A DNA stretch of 34,074 nucleotides from a gamma proteobacterium symbiont of Ctena orbiculata (GTDB lineage Bacteria; Pseudomonadota; Gammaproteobacteria; Chromatiales; Chromatiaceae): positions 1 to 34,074 of the forward strand of contig NATW01000087.1 of NCBI GenBank assembly GCA_003094555.1, given 5' to 3'. The notes beneath the pieces were generated by a model. That model was not told where the DNA came from. It made no database searches and saw nothing but the letters and a program-made list of their open reading frames with translations. The translations under genes were made by a program, and so were the position numbers. Shown here one piece after another: positions 1 through 7,234 of this stretch (position 1 is the first letter of the stretch; every line of letters starts with the position of its first letter).

Positions 1-2
1 CC

Positions 3-455
3 GCCCTGCTGGAACTGCTGCAGGGACGTGCCGGTTATATTCACCTTTCCGCCATCAGTTGTGTCGACTGGATCGATGATGACGAGTTCGAGCTGGTCTA
101 CCATGTCTGGTCCTACGAGAGCCACTCCCTGGTCTCCGCCCACATCCGTATTGCCCGTGAGCCGGGGGTCTATCTGTCGGTCTACGACCTCTACCAACCG
201 GCCGCCTTTTTCGAACGCGATATCCACGAGATGTACGGCATCCACTTCGAAGGCAGCCCGAATATGGAGAAATTCATCCTCACCGAGTGGGACGGACCGC
301 CTCCGATGCGCAAGGAGTTCGACAGCGAAGCCTACATCAACGAACACCTGAGCTGGCAGAACTACAACCCGGAGTGGCTGCAGGAACTGGTCGCCGAGGG
401 AGGGGGAGTGATTATTCCGCCGGAGGAGCAGCGGTTTAGTCAGAAGAAAAAATAG
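3..455 (+). CDS. nuoC: NADH-quinone oxidoreductase subunit C-like protein (30 kDa subunit), 5' end outside window
   Basis: The reading frame is open from base 3, so the start lies outside the window; about 150 C-terminal residues are present. The segment ERDIHEMYGIHFEGSPN matches the signature of the complex I 30 kDa subunit (E-R-D/E..E-M/L-Y/F-G-I..GHP/SPN), and the preceding YDLYQPAAFFERD is typical of that fold. NuoC forms part of the hydrophilic connecting module, next to NuoD, of complex I and of related group 4 hydrogenase complexes. The C-terminus has a short extension ending in KKK. It is followed, after an intergenic repeat, by a NuoD-like gene, so the two are probably co-transcribed. 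The family is clear; whether this is classical complex I is doubtful because of the neighbouring subunits. Confidence 0.88.
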   Translation, partial: ALLELLQGRAGYIHLSAISCVDWIDDDEFELVYHVWSYESHSLVSAHIRIAREPGVYLSVYDLYQPAAFFERDIHEMYGIHFEGSPNMEKFILTEWDGPPPMRKEFDSEAYINEHLSWQNYNPEWLQELVAEGGGVIIPPEEQRFSQKKK

Positions 456-463
456 TCATAAAA

Positions 464-541
464 GTTGTGAGTTTTTAGATTGAAGAGTGTGAGCGTAGCG
501 AACACCGACAACTCAAAACTCATAACTAAAAACTCAAAACT
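464..541. repeat. ACTCAAA-type intergenic repeat, copy 1
   Basis: A spacer between the nuoC-like stop (455) and the nuoD-like start (562). The left arm (464-479, GTTGTGAGTTTTTAGA) is shortened. The core holds GAGCGTAGCGAACACC. The right arm (510-541) is 32 nt long and begins AACTCAAAACTCATAACT; it is identical to the right arm of copy 4 at 19128-19159. It belongs to the same family as the four other copies in this window. Confidence 0.8.
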
Positions 542-561
542 TACGAGCGCAGCGAGTACAA

Positions 562-1704
562 ATGAGACCTGAGAATTACGAAGCCCAACGCCAGCCGCCG
601 AGCAACGAATTCGAGCTCAACTTTGGCCCTAACCATCCCGGCATCGAGGGCAACTATGCCTTGAAGGTGAAGCTGCACGGTGATGTGGTGCTGGAAGCCA
701 AGGCCGATGGTGGCTATCTGCATCGAGGTTTCGAAAAGTTGATGGAGCAGCGCCTGTGGATTCAGAACATCGCCCTGGTGCCGCGTATCTGCGTACCCGA
801 CCCATCCCCCATGGAGCTCTGCTACTCCATGGCGGTGGAACAGCTGTGCGGCCTGCATGTCCCACAACGGGCTACCTGGATCCGGGTCATGCAATTGGAG
901 CTGTCGCGTATTGCCGCCCATCTTTTTACCTTCGGCGGACATGCCGCCACCACCGGCATGTACAGCACCATGTATTGGGGGGTTGCGGATCGGGATCTGG
1001 TCCTGGATCTATTCGAGGAGTTCACCGGGGGCCGTGTCTACAGTATCTACAACATCCCCGGCGGAGTGCGGCGGGAACTGCCACCCGGCTTTCTGCAACG
1101 TGTGAGTGAAACCCTCGACTATATCGAGTCCCGTCTCCCCGACTACGACGACCTCTTCTTCAAGAACCAGGTCTTCGTCAAGCGCGCCAAAGGCGTCGGC
1201 GTATTGAGCCGGGAGCAGGCCCTCGCATGGGGTGTAACCGGACCGAACCTGCGCGCCACCGGTCTCGAGTTCGACGTCCGCCGGGACGATCCCTACCTGA
1301 TCTACGATCAACTGGATTTCGATATACCCACCGAAGAGAGCGGTGATGCCTGGGCCCGCACCCTGGTAAGGCGGCATGAATTGATGCAGAGCATCCGCAT
1401 AGTACGTCAGGTAGTAGAAGCGCTTCCCGATATCCATGGTCCGATTCGCGCCCCCATACCCAACCCGCTGGCCTGGAATGTACCGGCGGGAGAGGTCTAC
1501 ACCCGGGTCGAATCATCCAAGGGCGAACTCTGCTACTACGTGGTCTCGGACGGTGGTCCCAAACCCTACCGGGTACACGTGCGGGGGCCCTCGTCGATGC
1601 ATGCGGTACAGGTCCTGGAAAAACTATCGGTGGGGTCGCGTATCGAGGATATTGCACAGACTATGTTTTCGCTAGATGCCTGTCCTCCAGAAGTAGACCG
1701 ATGA
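562..1704 (+). CDS. nuoD: NADH-quinone oxidoreductase subunit D-like protein (49 kDa / hydrogenase large-subunit family)
   Basis: 380 residues of the NuoD / [NiFe]-hydrogenase large-subunit family, which forms the quinone-site-bearing core of complex I. FGPNHPGIEGNYAL near residue 22 and GGYLHRGFEKLMEQR are family hallmarks. Odd features: the segment VPRICVPDPSP stands where group 4 hydrogenases have RICGxC, and the end DACPPEVDR stands where they have DPCxxC. Thus the first cysteine of each nickel-ligand pair is kept and the second is lost. Classical NuoD lacks these cysteines, and this half-conserved state is known from MbxL/MbsL-type complexes. It therefore should not bind NiFe, but may belong to an Mbs/Ehr-like ion-pumping complex. 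The ATG at 562 has only a weak upstream purine stretch, but it is close to the conserved start of the fold. The gene stops just before repeat copy 2. Confidence 0.88.
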   Translation: MRPENYEAQRQPPSNEFELNFGPNHPGIEGNYALKVKLHGDVVLEAKADGGYLHRGFEKLMEQRLWIQNIALVPRICVPDPSPMELCYSMAVEQLCGLHVPQRATWIRVMQLELSRIAAHLFTFGGHAATTGMYSTMYWGVADRDLVLDLFEEFTGGRVYSIYNIPGGVRRELPPGFLQRVSETLDYIESRLPDYDDLFFKNQVFVKRAKGVGVLSREQALAWGVTGPNLRATGLEFDVRRDDPYLIYDQLDFDIPTEESGDAWARTLVRRHELMQSIRIVRQVVEALPDIHGPIRAPIPNPLAWNVPAGEVYTRVESSKGELCYYVVSDGGPKPYRVHVRGPSSMHAVQVLEKLSVGSRIEDIAQTMFSLDACPPEVDR

Positions 1705-1710
1705 CTGAAG

Positions 1711-2244
1711 AGTTTTGAGTTGTGAGTTTTTAGTTTTGAGTTAATGGAGTGTCACAGGGAGGTGGCTGAATGACTGAGAGCAGACATGTTTCGATGGAGA
1801 AGAGTTTTAAATTTGCAATAAGAGTAGTGCATTTGGCAAGACACCTGCAACGTGAGAAGAAGGAGTTTATGCTTTCGAAACAAGTTCTGCGTTCAGGTAC
1901 CAGCATTGGTGCAAACATTGAAGAGGCGAAGGCTGGTGAATCTAGGAAGGATTTCAAATCGAAAATGTCCATAGCATCAAAAGAGGCACGTGAAACTTTG
2001 TATTGGCTCAGATTATTGAAAGAGACAGATTATCTTGAACAACGCATTGCCGAATCACTGATTCGGGATTGTGAAGAGTTGGTGTCTATCCTGACATCCA
2101 TCGTCAAGACAACAACAATGGCTAGCAAAGCATGAAAAGACAGAAATTATTGAAATCCATTCAGAATGCACCCAAACAGAAGCGGCGCAGAGAGCCCTGA
2201 TATGAGCGACCAAACTAAAAACTCAAAACTCATAGCTCAAAACT
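1711..2244. mobile_element. Candidate small mobile element: repeat copy 2 bracketing an S23-type gene
   Basis: The left arm is 1711-1742 (31 of 32 bases identical to the left arm of copy 4 at 19042-19073). The right arm is 2213-2244, starting AACTAAAAACTCAAAACTCA. The arms are approximate inverted repeats built of ACTCAAA/ACTAAAA units. Between them lies a complete, AT-richer gene for a four-helix-bundle protein with its own Shine-Dalgarno. The other four copies in the window lack this gene. The layout, separating a nuoD-like gene from its co-directional partner, suggests insertion into an operon. No transposase and no clear target-site duplication are visible, so the mobile reading is inference. 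Confidence 0.55.
1770..2135 (+). CDS. Four helix bundle protein, S23 / 23S rRNA intervening-sequence protein family
   Basis: 121 residues, all predicted helical. Features of the S23 family (TIGR02436, also related in fold to the Avd accessory proteins of diversity-generating retroelements) are the LSKQVLRSGTSIGANIEEAK segment at about residues 33-52 and the following SKEARETLYWLRLL. Family members are small basic pentameric nucleic-acid-binding helical bundles; a molecular role is not established for most. The start at 1770 is supported by GGGAGGT six bases upstream. It is clearly more AT-rich than its GC-rich neighbours and lies within inverted repeat arms (1711-1742 and 2213-2244) that interrupt the complex I-like operon, both signs of acquisition. 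It does not look like a complex I subunit. Confidence 0.85.
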   Translation: MTESRHVSMEKSFKFAIRVVHLARHLQREKKEFMLSKQVLRSGTSIGANIEEAKAGESRKDFKSKMSIASKEARETLYWLRLLKETDYLEQRIAESLIRDCEELVSILTSIVKTTTMASKA

Positions 2245-4061
2245 CGGCGCCCATCGCACATGAGAATAGCGGCTCCATCCTGGCGCCGTTAAAGGCACTC
2301 CAGTTCTTCGCTCGCAAGCCCGTCACCGTGCCTCTGGAGCCGAGACCGGCGGCAGCCAACTATCGCGGCTTTCACCTCAATGATCACGAAAAGTGTATCG
2401 GCTGCAGCTCCTGTCAGAAGGTCTGCGACAACGCGGCGATTACCATGGTGAAGGTCCCTCATCTGCCCGAGGATCCGATCAACGGCATACGCAACCTGCG
2501 TCCTGCCATCGACTATGGACGCTGTTGCTGGTGTGCCCTGTGTGTCGATATCTGCCCCACCGGGTCCATATCCCTCTCCCGGGAGTATGTCCATACCTGT
2601 ACCCAGGAGGAGATCGACAGCTATTTCATTCTGCCGGACGAGACCGGCATTCATGGTAAGTTCTACGGCCTGGGGTGGCAGAAGAGTGTCGACTCCGACA
2701 TGCTGGACCTGGATCGGCAGCAGATGCAGGAGATGGAACCGGCAGCCAGGATCGATAATTTCAATGAGATCGTGCATGGCTACAGTGAACAACAGGCGGT
2801 GATCGAGGCCTCGCGCTGTGTACAGTGCGGCATGTGTAACGATGCCTGCCCGACCCATATGGATGCACCGGAGTATATCCGCGCGATCTGGCAGGGCAAG
2901 CCTGAAGAGGCCGTGCGCTGGATCTATAAAAGCAACCCCTTCTCCCATGTCTGCGGTCGTGTCTGTACCCATCGCTGCGAGGATGCCTGTTCCATCGGCC
3001 GGCGTGGCGAGCCGGTAGCGATTCGCTGGTTGAAGCGCTATGCCATGGATGCGGTGGATCATGAGCGGATCAAACAGATCGCCGCCGAGGAGAAGGTCGA
3101 CTATCTGAGCGGCAGACGGATTGCCATCATCGGCGCCGGCCCCGCCGGTCTCACTGCCGCCTACGATCTGGTTCGAAAAGGCCATCAGGTGACCGTGTTC
3201 GAGGCCAGGGAAGCGGCCGGCGGTATGCCCAGATACGGCATTCCCTCCTATCGCCTGCCCTACGATATGCTCGACCGGGATGTCGATGTCATCACCTCCT
3301 TGGGGGTGAAGATCCAGACCAACACCCGGGTCGGCGTGGATATCAGCATGCAACAGTTGCAGAGCGATTACGATGCCGTGGTGCTGGCGATCGGTCTCCA
3401 CCTGGGACGCTCTACCCGGATACCAGGGGCGGATCACAAGCAGGTCACAAAAGCGGTGGATCTGCTACGCATGATCACCAATGATGAAAAATTCAAACTA
3501 CCCAAAAAGGCCGTTGTTATCGGTGGCGGCAATGTGGCCATGGATATCGCCCGCAGCCTGGCCCGAATGCAGAAACGCAAGCATGGCCAGGTGGCCGTAA
3601 CGGTGACCGCCCTTGAAGACAAGGCCCACTTCCTTGCCGATCCGGTGGAGGTCAAGGAGTGTCATGAGGAGGGTATTGAGATTTTCGACGCACGGGGCCC
3701 CCAGGCCTGCATAGTCGAACGAGGCCGTCTGAAAGGTCTGAAGACCTGGAAGGTTCGCTCCATCTTCGATGACCAGGGTCGCTTCGCTCCCGCCTATGAT
3801 GAAAGCGATGAGCAGATACATGAGGGCGATATGGTGATCGAGGCCATCGGCCAGATGTCCGATGTCTCGATACTCGGAGAGAACCTCAGTGAAGAACTGG
3901 AGTGGAACCGGGGGCGTATCAAGATCGATGAAAACGGCCGCACCTCGGTGGAGTGGCTCTGGGCCGCGGGTGACTGCGTCAACGGACCGGACGTGGTGCA
4001 TGCCGTCGCGGATGGTCATCGGGTGGCGAAGAGCATCGAAACATGGCTGGGGAGAACGTAG
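2202..4061 (+). CDS. NuoI-like ferredoxin domain fused to GltD-type NAD(P)H:FAD oxidoreductase
   Basis: 619 residues from the ATG at 2202 (GAGAG about 7 bases upstream; an ATG at 2166 is in frame but lacks a ribosome site). Residues 65-76 carry CIGCSSCQKVC and about 108-118 CCWCALCVDIC, two 4Fe-4S sites as in NuoI. Residues 206-217 (CVQCGMCNDAC) and the CGRVCTHRCEDAC segment match the GltD/NfnB/DPD-type iron-sulfur N-terminus. Then follow an FAD site GAGPAG (311-316) and an NAD(P)H site GGGNVA (441-446), ending with the flavoprotein motif WAAGDCV. The fusion suggests that NAD(P)H (or ferredoxin) electrons pass directly to the connecting module, replacing NuoEFG. About 15 N-terminal residues are encoded by the right arm of repeat copy 2, so the original N-terminus may have been altered. 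Confidence 0.87.
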   Translation: MSDQTKNSKLIAQNSAPIAHENSGSILAPLKALQFFARKPVTVPLEPRPAAANYRGFHLNDHEKCIGCSSCQKVCDNAAITMVKVPHLPEDPINGIRNLRPAIDYGRCCWCALCVDICPTGSISLSREYVHTCTQEEIDSYFILPDETGIHGKFYGLGWQKSVDSDMLDLDRQQMQEMEPAARIDNFNEIVHGYSEQQAVIEASRCVQCGMCNDACPTHMDAPEYIRAIWQGKPEEAVRWIYKSNPFSHVCGRVCTHRCEDACSIGRRGEPVAIRWLKRYAMDAVDHERIKQIAAEEKVDYLSGRRIAIIGAGPAGLTAAYDLVRKGHQVTVFEAREAAGGMPRYGIPSYRLPYDMLDRDVDVITSLGVKIQTNTRVGVDISMQQLQSDYDAVVLAIGLHLGRSTRIPGADHKQVTKAVDLLRMITNDEKFKLPKKAVVIGGGNVAMDIARSLARMQKRKHGQVAVTVTALEDKAHFLADPVEVKECHEEGIEIFDARGPQACIVERGRLKGLKTWKVRSIFDDQGRFAPAYDESDEQIHEGDMVIEAIGQMSDVSILGENLSEELEWNRGRIKIDENGRTSVEWLWAAGDCVNGPDVVHAVADGHRVAKSIETWLGRT

Positions 4062-4187
4062 TTATTAGTTTTGAGTTTTGAGTTATGGTGTGCGCTTCGC
4101 GCACGCTCTAATAGATTAAGAAAATAAGCTTGAGCGAAGCGAACTCATCCAACTCAAAACTAATAACTCAAAACTCAAAACTCAAAA
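4062..4187. repeat. ACTCAAA-type intergenic repeat, copy 3
   Basis: It starts at the base after the stop codon ending at 4061 and finishes 17 bases before the next ATG. The left arm (4062-4087) reads TTATTAGTTTTGAGTTTTGA onward; the right arm (4151-4187) is its inverted counterpart with AACTCAAAACTAATAACTCA. The core contains GCGCTTCGCGCACGC (4092-4106), itself a hairpin, and GAGCGAAGCGAAC (4132-4144), which pairs with it. Confidence 0.8.
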
Positions 4188-4203
4188 CATACCGGGGTTG
4201 GAT

Positions 4204-4707
4204 ATGAACGAAGGACAAAGTAGCGGCCGAGACAGGCTGCAATCAAAAAAGAGCCTCAGCGAGATCCTCGAGGTGGCGATCGAGTTCGAGCGCACTGCGC
4301 GGGACTTCTACACCGCCCTGATCCCCAAGGTCAGCAAACAGATCCGCTATCTGGTGGAGGAACTTGCTGACGAGGAGCAGCGCCATTTCGATCTGTTCAA
4401 CGAGCTCAGGTCACGACCCGATATCGGACAGCATATCCAGGCCATGGTGGAGACCCCGGCCAGTGACAAGCGCTTTTCGGATTGCATCCACCTGCCTGAA
4501 CTGGGAGATAAACCCGACGATCAGGCGGTTCTTCAATATGCCCTGGGTCGCGAACACGCAGCCATGGAACAGTATCATGCGCTGGCAAAAAGCACCGAAC
4601 CGGGACCGATCAGGGATCTGTTTCTCTTCCTCGCCAACGAGGAGACCCTGCATAAGAACCAATTGGAAAAAATCTATTACGAGACGATTCATAGTGGTGG
4701 CGTTTGA
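4204..4707 (+). CDS. Ferritin-like / rubrerythrin-type diiron domain protein
   Basis: 167 residues from ATG 4204, preceded by GGGG five bases upstream (a TTG at 4198 is in frame). The four-helix diiron ligand pattern is visible: EFERTARDFY (helix 1), DEEQRHFDLFN (helix 2, ExxxH), REHAAMEQYH (helix 3) and NEETLHKNQLEKIYY (helix 4, ExxxH). There is no C-terminal rubredoxin CxxC domain, so it is an erythrin-type protein rather than full rubrerythrin. Such proteins bind two irons and act in peroxide or oxygen detoxification or iron handling. Its place directly after the NuoI-GltD fusion suggests protection of, or electron supply from, that complex; this is inference. It is probably in the same operon, separated only by repeat copy 3. 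Confidence 0.8.
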   Translation: MNEGQSSGRDRLQSKKSLSEILEVAIEFERTARDFYTALIPKVSKQIRYLVEELADEEQRHFDLFNELRSRPDIGQHIQAMVETPASDKRFSDCIHLPELGDKPDDQAVLQYALGREHAAMEQYHALAKSTEPGPIRDLFLFLANEETLHKNQLEKIYYETIHSGGV

Positions 4708-4738
4708 TCGTCCACGTAGAATATGAGAATTAGCTTAT

Positions 4739-4772
4739 TTGCTACAAATTTAGAATAAATCTAGACTATTAT
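4739..4772 (+). promoter_or_regulatory. Possible promoter region before the TolC-family gene
   Basis: An AT-rich stretch between the ferritin-like gene and the TolC-family gene holds TTGCTA (4739-4744), a 17-bp spacer and TAGACT (4762-4767), with a second -10-like TATTAT at 4767-4772. These are weak matches to sigma-70 elements. The leader to the start codon at 4884 would be over 100 nt. Confidence 0.3.
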
Positions 4773-4883
4773 TAATGTAGTAAATGGAACACTACACCTC
4801 TCGGTTGGAAACTAAGAGGGACTCTGTTGGCAGCCTGCATTGCGTGTTCATGGCTGGACACAGTCATTGCAGAGGATAATAAA

Positions 4884-6311
4884 ATGAAAAAACGACTTAC
4901 AAGGGAGGCTGCACAGCCTGCCCCGTCTCTCATTGGGTTTATTCCAGCATTTGCCTTACTACTTTTATTCCTGTTACTCCCCTTTATCAAGCCAGTATCG
5001 GCTAATAGCGCCAAGTCCTACACACTGGATGAGGCAATCGCCACGGCGCTGGAAAACAATCGACTGAAAACCATTTCGCAAAAATCAGTCGCGATTGCGG
5101 AGGCCCAGTACCAGCAGGCCCGATCCACCTACTGGCCGACACTCAGCCTGAATGCCAATTTCCTACGTCGGGATGAGACGGCAATTTTCGAGTATCCGGC
5201 ACAACGTTTCGATGTGGCCCCAGGTATGCTGCCACCGGTGCAAGTACCCGCACTGGATATCGATATGTTGGGCAGAGACACTTCTCACTACTCCCTGGAA
5301 ATGACTTACCCGCTCTACACCGGGGGCAAACGTTCGAGTCTGATTGAACAGGCGAGGCTCGGGGTCGATATCGCCACCAAGGAGGTACATAGAACCAATC
5401 TGCAGATCGTTCAGGATGTAAAACGTTACTACTATACCGCACTCTATACTCAGCAGCTTGCCTCCCTGGCGCAGGATATCACCATCTCCTTCGAAGTATT
5501 GAGAGATATCACCCAGGCCTTCTACGATGGTGGTTCCGATTCGGTTAACAAGCTCGATCTACTGCAAAGCAAACTGGCCCATGCCCTGGCGGAATCGACC
5601 TATGAAGAGCTGGCAGCTAAAAATCAGGCCGCGTTGGCCGCACTGGCCTTTACCATGGGGCTGGAGTGGCAGGTGCAGATCCAGCTCGGCACAAAAGAGT
5701 ATCCGGATACCGGGAAAGATCTGCAACTTGACCGACTCATCGAACAGGCACTGAAATTCAATCCCCAGATTGAACAGTTGTCACTGGCCGTGGAGGCCTA
5801 TGAGGCAAAAGTCGATACTGCCAAAAGTGATCACTATCCAACTATCGGCCTGATGGCCTCGGTGAATGGCTTCGAAAATGACCTGGATGGCGGCCTGAGT
5901 GTGGTTGAAAACAAACATGCCTGGCATTTGGCAATCGGCATGGAGCTGAAGCTGTTTGATGGCGGCCTGATCAAAAATCGCGTCGCGGCAGCCAAGGCGG
6001 AACAGGCACAAAAGGAGCAGCAGAAGCTGCTCCTCAGCGAAAGCACTGCGACACAGATCAAACACCTCTTCCTACAGGCCGGGGCCGCACGGAAACAGAT
6101 CAACATCACACAGCAAGCGGTCGACACCTCGGAGCAAAACCTCGATCTTAGCAATCGTGCCTACCAGACCGGTGCGGTGAAAACCGAAAAGGTCATCGAG
6201 GCAAATCTAATGGATGCCATGGTACGCGCCAACCTTGCCCGTGCCGCCCATGATCAGGCACTTCACCTGGCCGAAATCGCCTACCTCTTGGGAAGCGAGG
6301 CGATTGAGTAA
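4884..6311 (+). CDS. TolC-family outer membrane efflux/secretion protein
   Basis: 475 residues from ATG 4884, chosen because AGAGGA lies seven bases upstream; an upstream in-frame ATG at 4827 would add 19 residues before the signal peptide. The N-terminus has a basic start, a long hydrophobic stretch (FALLLLFLLLPFI) and a cleavage region near PVSANS, as expected for an exported protein. YTLDEAIATALENN is the classical start of the outer membrane efflux repeat, and the second repeat is visible around LDRLIEQALKFNPQIEQL. Much of the chain is heptad-like alanine-rich helix with no further membrane segments, the TolC pattern. No inner-membrane pump or adaptor gene is adjacent. It is followed after 20 bases by a PhnD-like gene, so it probably heads the operon containing the GGDEF-EAL protein. 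Confidence 0.88.
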   Translation: MKKRLTREAAQPAPSLIGFIPAFALLLLFLLLPFIKPVSANSAKSYTLDEAIATALENNRLKTISQKSVAIAEAQYQQARSTYWPTLSLNANFLRRDETAIFEYPAQRFDVAPGMLPPVQVPALDIDMLGRDTSHYSLEMTYPLYTGGKRSSLIEQARLGVDIATKEVHRTNLQIVQDVKRYYYTALYTQQLASLAQDITISFEVLRDITQAFYDGGSDSVNKLDLLQSKLAHALAESTYEELAAKNQAALAALAFTMGLEWQVQIQLGTKEYPDTGKDLQLDRLIEQALKFNPQIEQLSLAVEAYEAKVDTAKSDHYPTIGLMASVNGFENDLDGGLSVVENKHAWHLAIGMELKLFDGGLIKNRVAAAKAEQAQKEQQKLLLSESTATQIKHLFLQAGAARKQINITQQAVDTSEQNLDLSNRAYQTGAVKTEKVIEANLMDAMVRANLARAAHDQALHLAEIAYLLGSEAIE

Positions 6312-6331
6312 AGCGCAATGATTTCAATTCA

Positions 6332-7234
6332 GTGAATAGAAAGCTTAGCCATCTGCACGGATTGATCGGAATCATAGGAATGGTTTTTTTGGTATCGGTC
6401 TCGGCTGCTGCCGATGATCGGACCGTTATTCGTGTCGGTGGCAGTGTGGAATCCACCTATGACATGCGGATCGCTGACCTGGAGATTCTCATAAGTCTAC
6501 TGTTCAACGAGATGTACAAGGATGAGAATAATCAGCTCAAGATCAAGATATACGAAACGGACCAGATACTGGAAAACCAGCTTACTTCTGGCAAGCTTGA
6601 TGCCTTATTCATGAGTCCGGTATTTTTTCTTAACAATATCGAATACCTAAGCAGTGAGCACATCTATGCAGTACAACATGGACCATCCATCAAGTCAAAA
6701 TATATTCTTCTTGTAAGACGTGACAGCGGTATCGATAGTTTAGAAGCACTACGTAACAAAAAACTTATCGTACCTACCGGGCATATGGTTGGCCGGCGGT
6801 ATCTCGATATTGTTTTGATGCGCGCAGGCATGCCCGTGGCGGCCGATTTTTTTTCAGAAGTACGTTATACGGGCGAAACCAACGCTGCCATAGTCAACCT
6901 CTTCTTCGGCCAGGTCGATGCCGCCCTGGTGACAGACTTTTCCTTTGAAGTCGCAAGTGAACTGAATCGTCAAATTCCACAGTCTCTGCTAACGAGCCTT
7001 AGCTCTCCACCATTGATCCACATGGTAATTGGCATGCGGAAAGGATTTTCACCCCATCTAGTTGAGAAGTATCTACCTTTCGCGGAGACACTCAATGACT
7101 TTCCCCGTTTGCGATATCTGAAAAAGAACTTTCGTTTTGCGGGGGTAAAAAAGATTACCAATGATGATTTTCGCACTCTGGGTAGACTCAATAAAGAGTA
7201 CGCAAAACTGAAGAATAAAGTTACATCTCAATGA
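6332..7234 (+). CDS. PhnD-like periplasmic substrate-binding protein (paralogue 1)
   Basis: 300 residues from a GTG start at 6332; no in-frame ATG precedes the hydrophobic signal peptide (about 8-27, ending SAAADD). The body fits the phosphate/phosphonate-binding PhnD family (PF12974-like): GKLDALFMSPVFF, then LVRRDSGIDSLEALRNKKLI, PTGHMVGRRYLDIVLMRAGM and NAAIVNLFFGQVDAALVTDF. There are no transporter permease or ATPase genes, so it is likely a receptor rather than a transport component. Its stop overlaps the start of the GGDEF-EAL gene by ATGA (7231-7234), indicating translational coupling and a shared task. The ligand cannot be read from sequence. Confidence 0.82.
   Translation: MNRKLSHLHGLIGIIGMVFLVSVSAAADDRTVIRVGGSVESTYDMRIADLEILISLLFNEMYKDENNQLKIKIYETDQILENQLTSGKLDALFMSPVFFLNNIEYLSSEHIYAVQHGPSIKSKYILLVRRDSGIDSLEALRNKKLIVPTGHMVGRRYLDIVLMRAGMPVAADFFSEVRYTGETNAAIVNLFFGQVDAALVTDFSFEVASELNRQIPQSLLTSLSSPPLIHMVIGMRKGFSPHLVEKYLPFAETLNDFPRLRYLKKNFRFAGVKKITNDDFRTLGRLNKEYAKLKNKVTSQ

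Noticed and set aside
464-541. CRISPR-like repeats formed by the ACTCAAA arms
   Set aside because: Units are 6-7 nt, adjacent, and without unique spacers of constant length; there are no cas genes.
562-1704. Active NiFe hydrogenase large subunit
   Set aside because: Only one cysteine of each ligand pair is present, so a NiFe centre is not expected.
2289-3437. Minus-strand open frame of 382 codons
   Set aside because: It is antisense to the NuoI-GltD fusion gene; no recognisable protein features.
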